From assembly GCA_947069175.1 (NCBI GenBank), contig CAMTDV010000003.1:42251606-42315605 (forward strand): a stretch of DNA of 64,000 bases, written 5' to 3'. The notes below the pieces were generated by a model, which was not told where the DNA came from, did no database searches, and saw only the letters and a program-made list of their open reading frames with translations. Position numbers and translations under genes: made by a program. The stretch comes from Scalesia atractyloides (taxonomy: Eukaryota > Streptophyta > Magnoliopsida > Asterales > Asteraceae). This document shows positions 20,578 through 31,453 of this stretch, in pieces (position 1 is the first letter of the stretch; every line of letters starts with the position of its first letter).

Positions 20578-20811
20578 GGTGTTAAGTGGTGAAATTGGTG
20601 TTGTTGGTCAACCACTAATTTTGTTTTCGCGTAGCAATACCTTGTTTCGTCACAAAGTTCGTTCGATCTCCGGATCAAATGCCAATGGTGATAGCTTGTG
20701 AGAGCCCCTAGTATGCATGCACCTGTAAATACCTGCTCACTAACACAACCAGCGTAAACCCGGAAAAATAACAAACTAAACTCAATCAAAGATAACACAC
20801 GTTGCGCACTA

Positions 20812-20835
20812 CTCCCTAGCAACGGCCCCAAAATT
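20812..20835 (-). other. Degraded Athila primer binding site next to LTR B
   Basis: On the minus strand, directly after LTR B, the bases read TGGGGCCGTTGCTAGGGAG. The family form begins TGGCGCC; the C to G change would weaken tRNA pairing. The intact version beside LTR C (23443-23457) reads TGGCGCCATTGCTGG. Confidence 0.7.
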
Positions 20836-22011
20836 TGACTTGATGTCGATGTCTCACGTAAATTTAATCCAAATACTGCTAATAGCTAGCGGTACGTGGG
20901 TATCGAACCCAGTGAGTTTATGGAATATGTGCTACCTAAGGTTTAAACTAAATTGACTACTTTATCTAGTGCAAGAAAATGAATTCAAGATTTTTAGTAT
21001 TTTGGTTTTTAAATTAAACAAATTGCAATTCAACTATTGGTTGTTAAAAAACAGATTAGAAGTAAGTGACCATCCTAAGTTTCCGGTTTCAATTACACTT
21101 GTGTTTTAAATCCAACGAGAAAGAATCACATAGACATGACCCGTGTATGACTATTTGTTCGTGATAAAAGGGAACTAAGTACTCGGATTACAAAGATGCG
21201 AGGTTGTTACCCGATGACCAATTAACCAATATCCAACCCTAAACCCTCCCGTGATATCTCTATTGTCAACGACACCAAGAACGTACGATTAAGGCAAAGA
21301 TCAAAACATCAATCAATAATTTACCAACAAATATCCAAACACCATAACAAACTACAAATATTGCAAGTGTATTATTCTAGAAATCAAAGATAAAAACACA
21401 ATTGTTTCAAGCAAACCTTCCACCTAGGATGATCATGATGAGTTTAGCCACTCATGGTCTTGCAAATCATCACACCATCCATTGATATGTTCGTATGAAT
21501 CATAAACCAAAAGTAAATGTTTAGAAATTGTTTTAAACCCACAAGAACACCAAAAATACGCCTCCAAGCTCTGCAAAACGTTCCCCAATAATTGATCTCA
21601 AAAGACCCTTCAAAACCGAGTTAAAATGGGAAGTTACACTTTTCACATTGCTGACCACCATAAGATACGTGGTCACCATAAACTACGGTGGTCAAAATTT
21701 TCTTACTGCCCCAAGAGACTGGCTTACGGTGCATAGAAGGATCGGACACCACCGTAAGCTACGGTGCCCATCGTAGCTTATGGTGGACAGCAGATTTTCC
21801 ATTTTTGTTCTTTTATCAACTCTCAAAGTCTTCATCTTCATTTAGCCAAGCGCAAGTTCCCCTCAAAGCACGTAAAAATCCTTATTTATGCTCTTTGGTA
21901 CCTGCAAAGCCACACATACCGTAGTTATCAAATCCTAATTATTAACCAAATTAAGTGCGGAATATTGATCGATTTAAAGCACTTGAGGGTTGTCCAATGG
22001 ACCACCCGTCA
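20836..22011 (-). repeat. Athila LTR B (central LTR)
   Basis: This LTR is 1,176 bp. It serves as 5' LTR for the Gag-protease unit on its left, and also has a polypurine tract on its right flank (22012-22029, minus-strand AGTGTGGGGATG). It therefore stands between two internal regions. The 18-bp stem of LTR A is kept here with two G-U type pairs (21749-21766 with 21769-21786). Confidence 0.85.
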
Positions 22012-22988
22012 CATCCCCACACTTAAACGTTGCTTGTCCCAAGCAACACATCAAAAGCGTTTTTGAGCTTAAAAGTGATCGAAGTGTAAACCAAACACAA
22101 ACATGTCGTCCAATTGTCAATTAACCATCAAACCAAATGACACACCCCTCACAGTAACTCTCCTCTTGGTAACAAAAAGGTACTAGCAAGATTGTGCTTG
22201 ATCACTCAATGCTAGTGCGTGACTGTGCGACAATAAGCTTGTGTAATAATCAAATCTCCACCTAAAAAAATGCCTAACATGCTTACAAATCAAAAGGACT
22301 TTCGGTTTGTAATGAGGCTATGTGTTAGGGTGAGAATTGGTGGGATATATATGCATGTAGCTCATTGAATCGACCCGGTTTTTTAGTACAAACAAACAAA
22401 AACACCCATTACTATTTACACAACTTCACTATCTTTCTCCTTCTCTTTTTTCTTTTTTTCTTTCTTTTTTTCTTTTTTTAACTACAAACATTGAACAAAG
22501 AACACATACACATAAACATCAACACTATAAACTAAGCTTTTAAACTAGGTCGATCAATAGGTAGAATTTTTATAGGACATAGGCTTGTGTTACAAATGAA
22601 TGGTTTAAAGCTCAAATTTTTTGCTACTAATGACCAAACCCGCGTCCCTCTCACTACCAAGCTCATATATTTATCTTATGAGTTCCAACCCCCCAAACCC
22701 ACACTCTGACACATCCAGACGAGGCTACCTAAATTCCCTTATCATATTCACAAGCATGTTACACCTAGGTTTCGATAAGCATATATTACACAAGTTGTAT
22801 TATCTCAATTCACACACTGCCACTCAACCAAAGAATTAATTTCTAGAAAGCATCCATATGGCCCAAAAACTCACCAAGAAAAGATAAAAAGGGATACCGG
22901 TGTGTCATGTAGATTAAGATTAAATATTCAAATTTGACAATTGTTTTGCTTGTTTTAAAATTTTTCAAAATCGCAAAAATTTCCCCCA
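22012..22988 (-). other. Second copy of the Athila 3' noncoding internal region
   Basis: This matches 16676-17655, including the polypurine tract beside the LTR and the purine-rich run (22434-22488, pyrimidine on the plus strand). It stops at 22988, where the inverted Gag piece begins. Confidence 0.7.
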
Positions 22989-23440
22989 TTTGAGGTTAGA
23001 ACGACCGCATTACAGAGTTTGCTGAAGTACAAGGGGCTAGCAACGGAGGAACCGTACTTCCATTTGTAAACATATGATTCCATTTGCAACACTATTTAGA
23101 GGGCAAGGTTTTTCTTCGGATGATGTTAAATTGGTACTTTTTCAATTTTCTTTGGAAGATAAGGCAAAGAGGTGGTTTCTTACTCTACCCTCCACATCAA
23201 TCTACACATGGGCCGATATGCAACAAAGACTTTTAGAAGAGTTTTTCATGGCCCAAAAGACTAATGAAGCTAGGCGGAGCTTAAGAAGTTTTCAACAACA
23301 ACCGGGTGAGATGTTCCATGAAGCATTTGAAAGGTTTAACATAATGTTAAAAAATTGTCCTCATCATGGCAATGCGCTTTGAGAATTGTTGAATGCTTTT
23401 CACGAGGGGTTGAGTTCGGAAGATGCTCATGACTTGATGT
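22989..23440 (+). pseudogene. gag: Inverted Athila Gag fragment
   Basis: This is plus-strand coding for the capsid core seen on the minus strand at 19370-19850: GFSSDDVKLVLFQFSLEDKA, YTWADMQQRLLEEFF and PGEMFHEAFERFNIMLKNCP. A stop occurs at 23380, after which QEGLSSEDA-like sequence continues. Its orientation is opposite to the LTRs and primer site around it, so an inversion accompanied loss of the rest of this internal region. It cannot encode a complete product. Confidence 0.8.
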
Positions 23441-23442
23441 CC

Positions 23443-23457
23443 CCAGCAATGGCGCCA
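23443..23457 (-). other. Athila primer binding site next to LTR C
   Basis: Minus-strand TGGCGCCATTGCTGG follows LTR C after a short AATTT spacer. It has the TGGCGCC start common to plant gypsy primer sites. Confidence 0.8.
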
Positions 23458-23462
23458 AAATT

Positions 23463-24167
23463 TGACGTGATTGTCGTAGTCTCACATAAATTTAATCCAA
23501 ATACTACTAATAGCTAGCGGTAAGTGGGTATCGAACACAGGGAGATTGCAGAATATGTGTTATCTAAGGTTTATACTAAATTGACTAATTTATCTAATGC
23601 AAGAAAATGAATTCAAGATTTTTGGTATTTTGGTTTTAAAATTAAACAAATTGCAATTCAACTATTGGTTGATAAAAACAGACTAGAAGCAAGTAACCAT
23701 CCTAAGTTTCCGGTTTCAATTAACACTTGTGTTTTAAATCCAACTAGAAAGGTCACATAGACATAACTCGTGTATGACTATTTGTTCATGATAAAAGGCT
23801 AAGATCAAAACATCAATCAACAATTTACCAACAAATATTCAAACACCATATTAAACTACAAACATTGCAAGTCTATTATTCTAGAAATTAAGAATCAAAA
23901 CACAATTGTTTCAAGCAAACCTTCAACCTAGGATGGTTGTGGATAGCAGATTTTCCATTTTTTGTTCTTTTATCAACTCTCCAAGTCTTCATCTTCATTT
24001 AGCCAAGCGCAAGCTCCCCTCAAAGCACGTAAAAATCACTTATTTATGTTTTCGGTACCTGCAAAGCCATACACGCCATAGTTATCAAATCCTAATTATT
24101 AACAAAATTAAGTGCGGAATATTGATCGATTTAAGCACTTGGGGGTTGTCCAATGGACCACCCGTCA
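23463..24167 (-). repeat. Athila LTR C (5' LTR, internally deleted)
   Basis: This LTR is 705 bp, with both ends intact (TGACGTGATTG and CCACCCGTCA). A stretch of about 95 bases near 23797 and about 410 bases near 23935 are missing relative to LTR A. The second deletion removes exactly the hairpin-rich GTAAGCTAC region. The duplication ACGTC follows. Confidence 0.85.
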
Positions 24168-24172
24168 ACGTC

Positions 24173-24347
24173 ATCGATGGGACGGCCTGCAACAAACATC
24201 ATTATATATAGGATAGAGATAGAGTATTGAAAAAACCATTTAAGATCAAGAATCCCTGATTTAAATCTTCATCCCAGAGACTATTCAGGTACTCTCCCCC
24301 CCCTCTCAATCCTTTATTTTCTACTATCTCTTCTCTTTTAATCGATC
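24173..24347 (+). promoter_or_regulatory. Candidate promoter and 5' leader of the antisense ORF
   Basis: TATATATA at 24203-24210 lies about 140 bases upstream of the first methionine of the antisense ORF. It is followed by a pyrimidine-rich leader (CTCTCCCCCCCCTCTC near 24293). Before the Athila insertion this stretch was only about 280 bases from the Gypsy-2 3' LTR. The promoter role is inferred from position. Confidence 0.4.
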
Positions 24348-25835
24348 ATGAGCAAAATGGTTACTCGATCCTCCCCAACCAAGAGTCAGTCTCTCAATCC
24401 TTTATTTTCTACTATGCCCTTTCAGATCGGTTTCACTTATCCATTCCCGGACCTGACCCAACGATTCTTAACCCTTACTAGCCTGTGTTATAGTCAGGCA
24501 ATAGCCATCTTATGGAGGGTGTTGTACACTATGGAGCAAATCATCAGCAACGAGGGTTTGAGTTTCAATCTTTCTGAACTTTCACACCTGTACTTCCTTG
24601 TTTACCACGAATCCCATCGGTTGTTGTTTAAAGCCAAGCCTCATCAGCCACTACCAATCCTTAAGACCACCAAAAATGAGTTCTTCTTTGTGAGGAAGGA
24701 TTCTATTCCTTTAGTGAATGAACTCCCAACAAAGTCAATCTTAAATGGTAGGATATAGGATCCTTATATGGACACCATAGAGAGTTGTTGTTTATCCTTA
24801 ACTAACCCTGCTTTCTTTATTTGTATGCAGTGAAAAACTTTGCATCTCTTGCTGACAAACCGGGTACAAAAGAAAGAATTGCAGCATTCTGGGCTTTGGA
24901 TTCAAGCATCTAGACGTTCAAGCCAAAAACAAGAGAGTTAGAAGAGACCACCTCTGCCTCCTATATAATGTTAAGTAAGTATTTGCGTAGACTGATATAA
25001 TGCAATTGTGTATTAAAGTTCATTTGAAAAGGAATAAGGGTACTTATCTGTTTGTTAAATGAACATGTGCTCCAAGATCCTCTAGCAAGTCAGTTCCTAA
25101 ATTTGACCTTGGTGACATCGACAACATGCTCTCCCCCCGTTCTACAAAGGGAGAGCTGGCCAAGGTCCAAAGCCAACCAAAGCTGAAGACGATGACCACC
25201 CGAGCTTAGGCAGGGTCCAAGAGAAAGAAGTCAAGTGAGCCTGAGGAGGACAACCTCTAAATTGAGAGGCAATTTCACGAATTTGTCTCTGAGGTAAGGA
25301 TCCTTGATGCTTAAAACCAGTCTTGTCTTTTGCTAAGGATCCGTGATACTAATTTTCCTGTCTTGTAATTTGTAGAAGTCCGTCTGTCTGAAGATGCTCC
25401 AGGATAAAAGCCTTGTTGATGCTAAAGAGAACCTGGTCAACCTCCGCTCCATTTCCGCCGCCAAAGAAGATCTCCTAGCGAGAAGGAGGTCAACAACCTT
25501 CAAAAGAAGATCATGGTGGTAGAGATATAGGCCAATAAAGCTAAAATGGAGGCTACTGACGAGGCCAAAGTCTGTGCTGCATGTGTTATCCTGCAGGCAA
25601 GGATCAAAATAGTCCAAGAGGCTATGGATCCTGCTTTTGACCAGTCTGCCTAGGATGTTATTTCCTGGAAGCAAACTCTTCTTGATCTTGGAGGTGATGC
25701 TGAAGTGGAACATGTGATGGCTCTGGAGGTTGGTAAAAGTGGGGATAAGGAGGTCAAGGAAAGTGGAGCAGGAGGTGAAGTAGGAAGTGTTGGTGCAGCT
25801 GAAGGTTATGCTGCGGTGGAGGGCAATGAAGGATA
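24348..25835 (+). pseudogene. Gypsy-2 antisense multi-exon ORF (Transposase_28-like)
   Basis: It lies between integrase and 3' LTR, on the strand opposite to gag-pol. Exon 1 (24348-24747) codes for MSKMVTRSSPTKSQSL and then FPDLTQRFLTLTSLCYSQ, ILWRVLYTMEQI and ELSHLYFLVYH. This layout resembles the putative gypsy-type transposon domain (Pfam Transposase_28) known from antisense ORFs of Tat elements. Exon 2 starts after ATGCAG near 24830 (KNFASLADKPGTKERIAAFW). Exon 3 is near 25078-25293 (KFDLGDIDNMLSPRSTKGEL, ending FHEFVSE then GTAAGG). Exon 4 starts after TTTGTAG at 25375 and is coiled-coil-like, ending before 25836. Joining these exons gives a continuous reading with four or five stops and one frame slip. 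The function is unknown; family membership is recalled, not searched. Confidence 0.65.
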
Positions 25836-27244
25836 ATGTAGACGAGGCCTGAGCCCATTTTTTTTTTATTTGTGGTTTTTGCTAGTGGTGTTTTAATTCT
25901 AAACAATTATGATCTGTAACTCTTAAACAAAAGTTTCTCTAGGTTAAGGAGCACTGATCCTTCAGACAATCGGGGGTGGCAAAGGTGGATGGGTCTTTCT
26001 GTTTGTGGAGGATGAAGCCTTTACACCCCTCACTTTTATTTTCCTACGTTTTAATTTCTACACAAAACTATAACCATTAGATAACCCTGTCAACCTGGGT
26101 GGATGGTCCACATTTTGCTGGTGAAGCCTAGGCCGGGAACTTTTGACACATATTAACGGGTTTATTAATATTAAACTTTTGGCTACAACTGGTGTTGTTC
26201 ATTATTCTTTGAAAGTTTTTCGCTTATTATGCTTATGTTCTCACCCATCCAAGTATACTGTTTTTTGAGGTTAACATATTTATCTTATAAAAGCTTAGGA
26301 AATCTTAGGTTGGCAAAAATCAAATAAAAACCAGTTCTATAGAAAACTTTGATTATCTGTATGAATGTGAATATGAATCATAAATTCTTAGCTGAAAAGT
26401 ATAAGGTGTAATCAGTGAAATACATTATACCAAGTCTAAAACATACCAGAGAATCCAAGTTAGGATTCTATATCCTTATAATTTACTATTGTACCAACAA
26501 GCCCAATGAAATTTGTGAAGGTTTAAGGATCCCAGGATCCTTGTTGATAGACTTTGCAAAGCTTTAAAGCTCCAACAACTTGTAAAAACAAACTTGGGAC
26601 TAAGCCAAATAATCTGGGGACAAGCCCATCATAACTAGGGACAAGCCCAAATAAACTGGGGACAAGCTTAAATATACTGGGGACAAGCCCAAAAATCTCG
26701 GGGTCTGACCCAAATTGGGGACAAGCCCATGTAAGTGACATGAAAATGCCAAAGCCTTAGCTAAGTTGAAAACGTTAGAAACCTTAGCTAACATGAAAAC
26801 GTTAGAAACCTTAGGATAACGGATGTATGGTACATCTACCATTATACTTGAGTTCCTACATATGGCTAACAACAATGAAATTGTTAGCCGCTAAACGTGT
26901 ACAAGTCTCATTGCCTCGACCCGTACTTGGATAAACGTGCGCTACTGGCGGGGTGTCAAAACCCATTTATCTGAAAGGTGAAAACCTTTAAACCTTAGAA
27001 GGTATAAGATACCTTAAACATGGGAGGGGGTGGCCAACCCCTTAATCCTCTATATAACATGTTAAACATTTCTACAAAAACTTGAAACTGGGTGAAATTG
27101 GATGTTAAGTATCTGACATCCTTTTCTTATGACGAATAGAAGCGAAGAAGAATTTGAGATAAAATGTTACCGATGCGAGGATCCCGAATCCTTAAGGATC
27201 CTTGATCCTTATCACATAAAATACTTCTTGAGATGAATGGCATT
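25836..27244 (-). other. Gypsy-2 3' noncoding region with tandem repeats
   Basis: There is no gene on either strand. It contains seven 21-22-bp tandem units at 26593-26732, a second short repeat (GAAAACGTTAGAAACCTTAG twice, 26768-26815), and AAGGATCCTT at 27194-27203. Tandem repeats in the 3' untranslated region are a known trait of Tat/Ogre elements. Confidence 0.6.
26593..26732. repeat. 21-bp tandem repeat array
   Basis: There are about seven units built on CTGGGGACAAGCCCAAATAA with substitutions and one 22-bp unit. The apparent minus-strand ORFs over it are repeats of the same word and are not genes. Confidence 0.85.
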
Positions 27245-27491
27245 TCATGCTCTTGGCAAGAGATCACCTTCCATGGTTAATAGGCGGTATGCCCCCTTTC
27301 CTGCCTCTACTTCAATAAGGTAGGGACCCTCCCATTTGGGTGCCAACTTGCCATCAGCTAGGTTTGTAGTATTCTGAAATGCTTTTCTCAGAACCAAATC
27401 TCCAACTTGGAATCGTCTGATCCTGACACTCTTATTGTATGCTTCAGCCATCTTTTGTTGATAACTAGCCATCCTTATTCTTGCTAAATCT
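27245..27491 (-). pseudogene. Gypsy-2 integrase, C-terminal end
   Basis: This contains RMASYQQKMAEAYNKSVRIR, then FQVGDLVLRKAF and LAPKWEGPYLIEVEAGKGAY, the C-terminal beta-barrel of gypsy integrases that follows the catalytic core and binds DNA. Its upstream part lies at 41158-41842 beyond SIRE-C. Joining the pieces at the AATCT duplication gives DELRDLARIRMASYQQKMA without loss, so the SIRE-C insertion alone separated them. Confidence 0.85.
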
Positions 27492-27955
27492 TGTGAACGG
27501 GGATCGTGCTCCCGAAATGAGCAACCGACCTGATCTCACTCAACTAGCAGAGGTGGAATTCATTGCTAGAGAGGTAGACAAAACGAACAAGATAGTACTT
27601 ACTGTTTAACTGCTTCTGTTGTATTAAAAGACATTCAAGTACAGACGCGAGTAAACAAACTGGCAGAGCTTTGCCGTACCAATTGACCAATCACTACTCA
27701 GCTCTAACACAACAATCCTCTATTTATAGGTCGACATGACACATACTGGAGTGCATGTTAAACAGTGAATATGCTTCGTACGAGTATGTGCTTCGTACGA
27801 GTAAGAAACTCATACAAACCACTTAGTTTTGCTCGTACGAACCAAACTAACAAAACTTATAAAATTTACATTTTAACATATAAACATTGACATGAAAGCT
27901 CTATATACATTACTGACACATCCAAGACATAGGCAATAGACATTATGCACCAACA
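27492..27955 (-). repeat. SIRE-C 3' LTR
   Basis: This LTR is 464 bp; on the minus strand it starts TGTTGGTGC at 27955. The promoter TATAAATAG is at 27720-27728. Four TCGTACGA-type words lie upstream of it. The tract CCAAGGGGGAGTT adjoins at 27956-27968. Confidence 0.95.
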
Positions 27956-27968
27956 AACTCCCCCTTGG
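27956..27968 (-). other. SIRE-C polypurine tract
   Basis: Minus-strand CCAAGGGGGAGTT directly abuts the 3' LTR and is identical to that of SIRE-A. Confidence 0.9.
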
Positions 27969-28021
27969 ATGTTGCCACAGTCTAGATTGTTTCAAAAAGA
28001 TAATCTTCAATAGATTTGACT

Positions 28022-31000
28022 CTAGCGTCCAAAAAATCTCTTTGATGGCTTGCGACGCTCCTCAAAAGCAATTGGTGTTTGATCAGTAGGAGGAGGTCGG
28101 TTTATTGTATTGCCAAACTGAAATCGCCTAAGCGATGCTACTCTAGTACGCTCCGCTATCCGAGCTTCATTCTTTTCTTTCTTCTTTGTCTATTTATCTT
28201 CAAGCTTCCTCCAAGAAGTATTCCACGTTGATCCTGAATGTATGTCGTTTGCAAAGCAGACATTGACTAACTTCTGGAATTAGAGAGCTTGATCCTTGTC
28301 TTTTTCTTCGAAACTTATCTTACTGTAAAATAGACATTCAATATCCTTCTTTGAACAATTTACTAGACACATTGGGTCTAGTACTTGAATTCCATGCCAT
28401 AGACCGTATAAACGTTTATGTGCTATGACGGCTTCGGATAATTCCTCAGTAATTTTCCAAGAATCATCATCTGGTTGAACACATATCACAACTTCTCCTG
28501 TACTCGAATCGTAGTGCCACCATTTGAAGTTCTTGTAAAAATCTTGTTCCATCTTTATGAGAGGCATGTTCTTCATCACACAAGGCTTCTTTACTATTAA
28601 TGTAACATCCTTCTCATTCGTCACTGGATCAACTTTAACAATACGACGAGGAAAGTGAGGTTTCCAATGAGTAAAACCATGCATTGCTTCTAGCTTAATC
28701 AATTTCCAAGCCGCTAGTCATGAAATTTCATCTTTTGATTAATCGTCTTTGTTTGAACTAGCTCCTTAATATTCCAGTACGGCAAGGTTTTGATATCACG
28801 TAGATATTGGAAATATTGAATACCATACTCCCTCTTTATCGCATAGACATTTAGCTCTTCGATCCATCCCCAGCTTAAAATATCCCAAATGAAATAACAG
28901 CATCTCAAGTAAAGAATGCTAGGGGTATTTTAAATTTACGCTCAGCTTGAACATTACCAAACAGTCTGATCATTCCTTCCCTCTTCAACAGTCTGATTAG
29001 CAGAATCATCAAGATACAAAGAAACATCCACATCTTCATTCATATTTGATTATGTTACATGAATCCCAGTACCACCTACATTATCATCGTTATCATCGTT
29101 GCTATCAGATCTATTAGGATTAATAACATCTATATCAGCATCCTCTAACTCTTCATCTTTTCCAACATTTTTAGCAGCATTATCAACCTCTTTCTCAATC
29201 TTTTTCTTCAACAACCGATCGTGATGTCTCTGAGAAATATCAAGAGAATCAATATCGACATCCGTTGGTCATTCAATAAGAACAAACTTTCTCGGCTCCA
29301 CATATACAAGTATATCCAAACAAGTTACTGGCACAGATTCAGCTTCTAGATCAGTTTGAACAGTGATAGGATCCTCCACAACTTTATCCTTTCCCTTTCC
29401 TTGAGCATCAGATTGTTGCTTTGCAAGTCTTTCTCTTTCTGCAACACGTTATCGGGCTTCAGATCGCTCAATCTCATCAATTTCTGCGGCAATATTCACA
29501 CCCAGCTTCTTTACTAAAATCTTTTCAAACAAATGCATTCGCCTATCACTTTGCAATCTTTCCTCCTCATATTCTGTCATTCGTAGTCTCAACCTCTCAT
29601 TTTCTGAAACAATGCTTGCTAACATAGCTTCCATTTGTTGTTTCTCTTCTGTTAATCCTTCAATTTGTTCAAGCATTTCTTGTTTCTCAGCTGTCAACAC
29701 ATTGATTTGTTCCTAAAGTTCGACAATCTTCACTGTGTTTAGCAAAACCTGCTTCTGCAGCTCGTCCACCCACGGATCATTAAATGTAAAATCATCACCC
29801 CCTAGAAGATCCCCAAAATCAAAATTAAGGTCAAACTGGGACGGTAATGTTTGTGAAGTATGCGGTGGTTGTTGCGGAGTCTGTTTTTATGGTTGCCGCG
29901 TTCGTTGTTGAGGTTATTGTTGAGGAACTTGTTGTTGTGGTGGTGTTGGTTGCTGTTGTGGTTGCGGTGGAGACTGTGGAGCTTGTCGTGGTGGTGTTGA
30001 AGGTATTTTCCCTGAAGGTTCCACCACGACTTCTCCAACAGTAGGCTCAGAAGTAGTCTCTTTGGATCTGATCGTTGGAGATTCAGAACTACGAGCAGCA
30101 GATCGTTTCATCCTCCTTTGCCTTTTGATTGGTGTGCTAAAGATAGCTTCAGAATCAGATTCAGATGGTACATATGTTGTATCATCCTCTCCTGTAGCTT
30201 TACGTTTCCGTTACGCTTAAATTCAGCCTCACGCTTTTTCTCTATCTTTTGCACCCTCTTTTTCTCTCCTTCTTTGCGTTCATCAGAATTAGTACTCGAC
30301 GAAGAAACATCCTTAACTACTTTCTCAGTACCAAAAGCTTGACGTTCAATATCTGCAGGTATATTTTCAATGTTCTCCTCAGTGTCTGGTTCATCACGAA
30401 GACCAGAACTTTCAGCTGTAGCTTTCTTTTTCTGAACTTTTGGTGCTGATGTAGACGTTGTAGCAGCTTTACGCTTAGGACCCTTTTCACCATCCTTCAC
30501 AAACCATGGACTTCTTTTCGCAACAAACATAGATAAAGCTTCAAGTTCTTCATCCTCATCACCACTATCATCCTTCCTCCATCGACTTGGTGCTGGTGAA
30601 ATATAATCCTTACCGAACGTAAGCTTAGCGTTAGGAGCAGTCTTAAGATGCAAGTTCATCTTTCACAAAGTAGAAACATCAATGTGCTCAAGCTTCAAAA
30701 TATCATCTGCGCTTTTCTTCAAATCAGGAAGTAAATAATCAAGCATCATTTGTACAAACCTCGGGTATTGCAAGAATTTCTCTCTTTGAATGTTCTGGTC
30801 CATCTGCGTAAAGATAACTTTAGAAAAGTTGTATGGCAAATTCAGCACCAACGCAGTGATCATGCACATTTGGTAATCCACAAGATCATCATATCCTCCT
30901 TTACGGTGACTAGGACCGTGAGCAATAACATGAGCCAGATATCTAAAAGGTGTGCTCAAATTAGCTTTCTTGAAAGGTGCAGCATTCACAAACCCAGCAT

Positions 31001-31453
31001 ATCCATGCGATAAAAACAACCTTTCACCATGTACTCTGAAAATCCTGTTGGATCATTCTCATTGTCTTTGAACTCTAACATTGTTTGTATCAATTCTTCG
31101 TTAATCTTGACAGGTATATCTTCATCATTAATCTTCACAGCAGAAACAATAGCATTATCTTTTATACTAAACTCTGCAGCATTCCAGAAGTATTCAACAT
31201 GTGACTGATAAACTGTATGCCTGTCGGTAAGCGCTTTAGTCACCCATATACGTGTTAGAAAATCTAAAATTTCTCTACAGGCAGCGATCTCTGGAATCGA
31301 TCCATTAGTTAAGCAGCAAATATTGTGAAATGGTGAGAACAAAGATTTCTTGGCCTGTTCATCAAAATAACAAACAACCGTTAGAAAAATATTAATCTTT
31401 TCAAAATTAACACTTTCATTCGTACGAAACATAACCTTGTACCAAGCAAACAC
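28022..31453 (-). pseudogene. SIRE-C 3' extra ORF (env-like position), nearly full length
   Basis: This protein of about 1,050 residues is reconstructed over several frame changes. The N-terminal domain (31360-30660) has FHNICC, LTDRHTVYQSHVEYFW, HRKGGYDDLVDYQMCM and NFSKVIFTQMDQNIQREKF. Basic lysine-rich and glutamine/proline-rich stretches follow (30500-29850). A coiled coil comes next (29700-29449, KQEMLEQIEGLTEEKQQMEA). The C-terminal domain (28908-28280) has FPRRIVKVDPVTNEKD, FKWWHYDSSTGEVVIC and QVLDPMCLVNCSKKD. It ends RFFGR near 28022. A candidate splice acceptor (GAACAG then GCCAAG) is at 31355-31356, so spliced expression is possible. I recognise no known catalytic or membrane domain. 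An envelope function is only a positional guess. Confidence 0.75.

Larger units (their letters stand above)
15437..24167 (-). mobile_element. Athila-type non-autonomous complex with three LTRs
   Basis: This is a minus-strand gypsy element of Athila type. The order on the plus strand is LTR A, internal region with protease and Gag, primer site, LTR B, a second partial internal region, primer site, and LTR C. The LTRs are delimited by TGACGTGATTG and CCACCCGTCA. The polypurine tract next to LTR B reads AGTGTGGGGATG and the primer site next to LTR C reads TGGCGCCATTGCTGG on the minus strand. The internal region codes only for Gag and protease; RT, RNase H and integrase are missing. The second internal region holds a Gag piece in opposite orientation. 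Confidence 0.8.

Noticed and set aside
26523..26875. Two overlapping minus-strand ORFs with LVPS/LSPV repeats
   Set aside because: They only reflect the 21-bp tandem array read in two frames. No start context or homologue is visible.
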